Assembly (NCBI GenBank): GCA_026874595.1
Contig: CM049322.1
Span: 10,988,400-11,052,399, forward strand
DNA: 64,000 nt
Source: Sipunculus nudus
Lineage: Eukaryota; Annelida; Sipuncula; Golfingiida; Sipunculidae
Direction of reading: 5' to 3'
Shown piece after piece: positions 60,129-64,000 of the stretch. Position 1 is the first letter of the stretch. Each line of letters opens with the position of its first letter. A program made the translations under genes and the position numbers. The notes beneath the pieces were generated by a model. That model was given only the letters and a program-made list of their open reading frames with translations. It did no database searches and had not been told where the DNA came from.

Positions 60129-61201
60129 GTAAGATACCTGATCAGTGGATTTTATTTATTAATTAGAAGGTTTAATACATATCCGTGTTGACAGTTAAAA
60201 GTAGTTAAACAATCTAGCAATATACCCTAAATTCTGACTTTTGCGAATTTCGCGTTTTAGTCGGTTAAGCAAAATGGTTGTCCCCAAGTGAGATTTTGAA
60301 TTATTCGTGAGGTCAGGGTTTACAAATGAACCGAAATACTACAGAAATCAAGGTGGCAATGTCAAGGTGATAATTTATCTCAGAAGAGTTTGGTGGCCAT
60401 TATACCTGTATCTTCGATGAGGATGACCGTGCCCTGACCAATTTTTCTTCAATATGCCCAGTGTCGTTTCTTGTTCATTCTTTAAAATAAATCTTAACAA
60501 AGGGGGAGTCTACCATAGTATGTTCCATAGTTGTACGCCCATTTAATTTTTTTTATCTTTTCTTAAACTCACAGGACAGATACCGAAAGTAAGGTGCGAC
60601 GGAGGAATGAAGGACAGGCCTAATTAACTAAAATGAAACCTAAACCACACCTTGTATGATATTTTAGTATATCATTAAAATCAATATATGAGAAAACAGT
60701 CTATATTTTACAACAACTCAACCAATCTGATAAAGGCCGATGTCACTGGTCACATGCTCAAACAACTACACTTAAAAGCTGTTGATTGGTTGTTGAGTGT
60801 CATAAATATTCTAAAAAATATACTTGTCAAAGTGAGGTCATTACCCCATGATAGAGGCCATGCCACTTGACTAAAAAATAAAGAAGACACAAAGGGTTGC
60901 AAAGTATCTATGCTGGTTTTTGTTATATTTGTTTAAATCTCCTATTTTTGCTCCCTCATCAGCAATAGTGTCAAATTGTGTTATTATATCTAAGTTTAAG
61001 AGAATAATCGCCATATTTCCAAAAGGCAGCCCACCATGGAATAGAATAACAGTTAAAGTAAATGATGGCACTGACCAGCTGTTGTACACCAGCTGAGAAA
61101 CATGCTATTCTTTCTTCCATTCACATAAGCTTCGCATTTATCATAATGCCTTATGCTGTAATTGTATATGCTTTACAATATGCACTATATTATTTTATGT
61201 C

Positions 61202-61262
<61 letters not shown>

Positions 61263-61393
61263 ATATGTAAATGTATGTACATGATCATATTTATTTCAAC
61301 GTATTTTACACGTATAACTGTTCACAGAACCTAGTGAAATAAGGTGATAACTTCTGAACACATTTTCCAAAAATATTGAAAATAAAGATAATA

Positions 61394-61397
<4 letters not shown>

Positions 61398-61440
<43 letters not shown>
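61398..61440. repeat. (AAT)n microsatellite before exon 7
   Basis: Same position as 23119-23172 in copy A. A long (TA)n precedes it at 61203-61259. Confidence 0.9.
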
Positions 61441-61444
<4 letters not shown>

Positions 61445-61479
61445 TTGTGCGGAAGGTTTTTTAATACATTTACACATAG

Positions 61480-61610
61480 ATTCCATCGGGCCGATGGTTT
61501 CTGAGAGTCGTATATCTCCCCGACGGTCGCAGCCCGGAGAGAGATCTCCTTGGGATAACGTCTGACAGAGAGATAGCAGACGACATCAACCTACACACGT
61601 ATTATATCGC
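61480..61610 (+). CDS. Copy C exon 7
   Basis: 131 nt, one codon longer than copy A because the acceptor is cacatAG; reads SGRWFLRVVYLPDGRSPER and DINLHTYYIA. Confidence 0.7.
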
Positions 61611-62037
61611 GTAAGTTGTACCTATTCTTGGAGCACATTGATCCGTAAGCATAACAATATAATTTACAAATGTTATACATCATAAGAAAACTCTCAAATG
61701 GTGTTTTTTACGATAAACGAATAACGTGCCACCTGGTGGATGCCAGAGAATTCACGCCTCGGGTTATGATAAATCATAAATTGCATTTGACTGTATGCTA
61801 AACGTATTGATTGTCTATTGCGATGGTCAAATATAAAAACACTGTATATACCCCTGGCAGTTTCTCTCCTACTTCTTCTCGTTAACCAGTTATCTCCTTT
61901 CTTAATTTAACTGCCCTTGTCGTTTATCACCGAACCACTACTCTTGTACATATATGTGTTATAATAACATGTCACACCTTAGGACTCTCTAGCAGTTATC
62001 TATTGTAGGAAACCAGTAGATTGGTTAATATGCTTAT

Positions 62038-62040
62038 ATA

Positions 62041-62105
<65 letters not shown>
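62038..62105. repeat. (TA)n microsatellite
   Basis: TA run with one c interruption, intron 7 of copy C. Confidence 0.9.
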
Positions 62106-62280
62106 CAATATATGAGTTACATTTGATGTAGGGAAGTGCTCAATACAGGTAAGTACCTAACACAGGCACCCAGTTATTCCTAAGTAGAGCATGATATACT
62201 AAATGTTTTACACGTTAAAGTTATATCGAGTTAATACTCACGGGCTTCACTCCGATGTTTACATACCGGTGATCGTCAGG

Positions 62281-62549
62281 TAACTGTTGCCTAACTGGGC
62301 CTGGACAGCTGAGTGGTAAAACGCTCGGCCTTCTCTGCTGGCGACCCGGGTTCGATTCCCTGCGTGGCTATGAGAGCGGGTTGTAGTTGCCCGTCCAAAG
62401 TCGGTGGTTTTCTCCGGGTCTTCCGGTTTCCTCCACCCATACCGACTGCCGAGCGCCAACATCTGAGCCATGGAGAGTGCTTGTATTAGTTATAACTAGT
62501 TGTACAATCCATGTAAAATAAATAAAGTTTATATTAACTGTTGCCTAAC
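62281..62549 (+). mobile_element. tRNA-derived SINE with 15-bp target duplication (intron 7 of copy C)
   Basis: Body 62296-62534, 239 bp. Pol III A box cagctgagtgg and B box gggttcgattccc within a tRNA-like head, a tRNA-unrelated body containing ggtcttccggtttcctccac, and an aataaataaag tail. Flanked by taactgttgcctaac on both sides (62281-62295 and 62535-62549). Absent from copy A, so a recent insertion. Confidence 0.85.
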
Positions 62550-62730
62550 ACAGGCATCAAGCTATTGCTGCTATTTCTTTTCAGCACTTTTGATTTTGAG
62601 GAGTGGCGGCATTTCGAAATAAGCTCATTGCGCTTGTTCAGACTTATCCGTATTTGATCCCCTTTGTTACGTAAAAGATGGTCCCTTCCTCACATTGCTC
62701 TGAAGCGCTTCGCTGTGCTGGATTTTTGCG

Positions 62731-62732
<2 letters not shown>

Positions 62733-62781
<49 letters not shown>

Positions 62782-62808
62782 TAGACAGAGAGAGAGAGAG
62801 AGAGAGAG
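62733..62808. repeat. (TA)n followed by (GA)n
   Basis: TA run to about 62782, then gagagag to about 62808. Confidence 0.9.
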
Positions 62809-62825
62809 GGTAAGAGAGGGAATAT

Positions 62826-62903
62826 TTAAGAGCGGGAGAGCGAAATCGAACCCATTACTTTCAGACTGCGGGTCGTTTGCTCTGCCATTGAGCTAACGAA
62901 CAT
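62826..62903 (-). other. tRNA-like sequence (degenerate tRNA or SINE head)
   Basis: On the minus strand, tagctcaatggcagagc matches an A box with a D stem (gctc/gagc), and gggttcgatttcg matches a B box about 35 bp on. The anticodon and acceptor stems do not pair well, so a working tRNA is unlikely. Confidence 0.4.
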
Positions 62904-62986
62904 CCTCAACTGTCTGGGTATTAACACACTTTTTATAGGAACCAGCGAAGTGACATCACAGTAGAGCTAATGACCAATAATATGAT

Positions 62987-62989
<3 letters not shown>

Positions 62990-63033
<44 letters not shown>

Positions 63034-63034
63034 A
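62990..63034. repeat. (TA)n(TG)n microsatellite
   Basis: Compound repeat close to exon 8 of copy C; copy A has a TA/GT-rich stretch at about 24,510-24,545 in the same place. Confidence 0.9.
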
Positions 63035-63100
63035 GGTAATAATCTTGATAATCCATATGTATTTGTTTATGTCTAGCTAACGTCTACCTCTATCTTTTAG

Positions 63101-63192
63101 TAAAGGTCAGGAATGCCGTCAGATTGGTCCCACCACAATGGAGAGTGGAGAGGCTAGCGGAAAAATAATACGGGACAGATCCCTCGACAACG
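63101..63192 (+). CDS. Copy C exon 8
   Basis: 92 nt, GQECRQIG and GKIIRDRSLDN, acceptor tcttttAG, donor g|GTAACA. Confidence 0.66.
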
Positions 63193-63281
63193 GTAACACA
63201 TCATAAACTATCTCCAATGTTGTTAAGATATATATGATTTTTACTTTTCTACACAGCAAAGCATAAAAGTAATATTAAAGC

Positions 63282-63760
63282 TGTGTTTCCACTTGTCCGG
63301 ATATGGATACGGATACGGACACGGACACGGTTACGGTTGGAACTAAAATATAATGATAATAAGTGTTTCGACTTGTAAGGAAACTATACGGTTCCCCGTC
63401 CGGTGCCGTATATGGCCTTGTACGGGTACTCACACAATTGAGAAATTATTCCCGAAAGCTCAACGAAATGTGTTATCACATGTGTAAAAGTGGTATATTT
63501 TCAGTGCTTCTTTGCTATATGAACATATTCGTACATATCAATTCGGATATTCACCAGAGAGAGCAGAGAGGTGCATTATATTCATCCTCATCTGGGTCGC
63601 CCGTAGATATAAATAATATGTGACTTAAACTCGCATATCATTTTACTTATTGTAACAGTGTTTAGGCCCAGTTAAATCTGGCCAAACCGTGACTTTCGCC
63701 ATACGGCAAGCGTACGACTAACGTACATGTGGTAACACGCCAAACTTATCCGTAAGGATA
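63282..63760. mobile_element. Inverted-repeat element in intron 8, copy C (right arm lost)
   Basis: Left end tgtgtttccacttgtccgg then ggatacggatacggacacgg, matching 24,791 in copy A. The distal arm with ctgtatccgtgtccgga is deleted here. Confidence 0.45.
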
Positions 63761-63835
63761 AACAATACTGTTGTTATCTCTTCACTCCAAAGCTGGCAGT
63801 ACTGCGAGGCACATCATTTTCATGATTTTTTTCAG

Positions 63836-64000
63836 TAACACATACGTACATTTTCGACACCGATTACACCAACTACATCACCGTTTGGTATTGTGATGGG
63901 CCGCATGATAGCGTATGTGAGAATCCTGAGGTTAGACTATGGAGCCGTGGTCCTGTGGTTTCTCCTTCCATAAAGCGTGGACGAAAACTGCTCTGAAGTT
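63836..64000 (+). pseudogene. Copy C exon 9 (partial, one-base deletion)
   Basis: After tttttcAG: IFDTDYTNYITVWYCDG and VRLWSRGPVV, clear lipocalin motifs 2 and 3. A missing A in the aaaagc run near 63972-63975 shifts the frame to TGA at 63994-63996. Confidence 0.7.

Larger units (their letters stand above)
49317..64000 (+). repeat. Segmental duplication unit C (runs off the window)
   Basis: Follows directly on the end of unit B, so B and C are in direct tandem. Matches unit A from about 640 and contains gene copy C up to exon 9. Confidence 0.7.
54374..64000 (+). pseudogene. Lipocalin-like gene, copy C (partial; frameshift in exon 9)
   Basis: Exons: 54374-54478, 55494-55609, 56651-56748, 57742-57963, 58660-58686, 60073-60128, 61480-61610, 63101-63192, 63836 to window end. 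Exons 1-8 are open with good splice sites and phases equal to copy A. In exon 9 the copy A codons for Ile-Lys-Ala-Trp correspond to ataaagcgtgg, one base short, which brings TGA into frame at 63994-63996. That is the only damage seen; a one-base sequencing error is a real alternative, in which case the gene is intact here. The remaining exons 10-12 are outside the window. Domain 2 reads SGRWFLRVVYLPDGR and FDTDYTNYITVWYCDG. Confidence 0.7.

Noticed and set aside
1-64000. CRISPR arrays, operons, ribosomal RNA genes
   Set aside because: Spliced genes, SINE and microsatellites show animal nuclear DNA; no regularly spaced direct repeats or rRNA-like stretches were seen.

Overview
The window is animal (metazoan) nuclear DNA: AT-rich, with spliced genes carrying GT/AG introns, abundant (TA)n, (AAT)n, (CT)n and (GA)n microsatellites, a tRNA-derived SINE, several inverted-repeat DNA elements and a decayed Ty3/gypsy-type LTR retrotransposon. 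A marine mollusc, perhaps a bivalve, is my best guess. That is inference from general character; no single base pattern proves it.

The main content is one gene present three times in tandem on the + strand, inside large diverged segmental repeats (unit A about 1-29,640; unit B about 32,320-49,316; unit C about 49,317 to past the end). I assembled the gene by hand from splice sites, reading phase and comparison among the copies. Copy A (4833-27467) has 12 exons summing to 1,167 nt and reads through as a 388-residue protein: signal peptide, two successive lipocalin-type domains each opening with a G-R-W motif, then a Gly/Ser linker and hydrophobic tail that could be a GPI-anchor signal. The second domain repeats the exon sizes, intron phases and cysteines of the first, so it arose by duplication of an exon block. 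Copy B (38722-47222) has an in-frame TGA in exon 3 and lacks exons 7-10. Copy C (54374 to beyond 64000) is sound through exon 8 but has a one-base deletion in exon 9. Only copy A looks intact, even though about 10 kb of foreign DNA sits in its first intron.

Layout: 1-4832, upstream flank of copy A with a short array of ~170-bp repeats; 4833-27467, gene A, whose intron 1 carries an LTR element (7235-14535) with the unusual order gag-protease-integrase-reverse transcriptase-RNase H and an internal tandem duplication; 27468-29640, downstream flank; 29640-32320, material found only here, including a foldback element (30214-30771) and weak candidate exons; 32320-38721, upstream flank of B with an inverted pair of ~170-bp repeat arrays; 38722-47222, gene B, with a TA-flanked DNA element in intron 4 and a MITE-like element in intron 6; 47223-49316, downstream flank; 49317-54373, upstream flank of C; 54374-64000, gene C with a SINE in intron 7.

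The three copies act as each other's controls. Insertions in one copy can be dated and bounded from the empty sites in the others, and they show one family member being retained while its neighbours decay.
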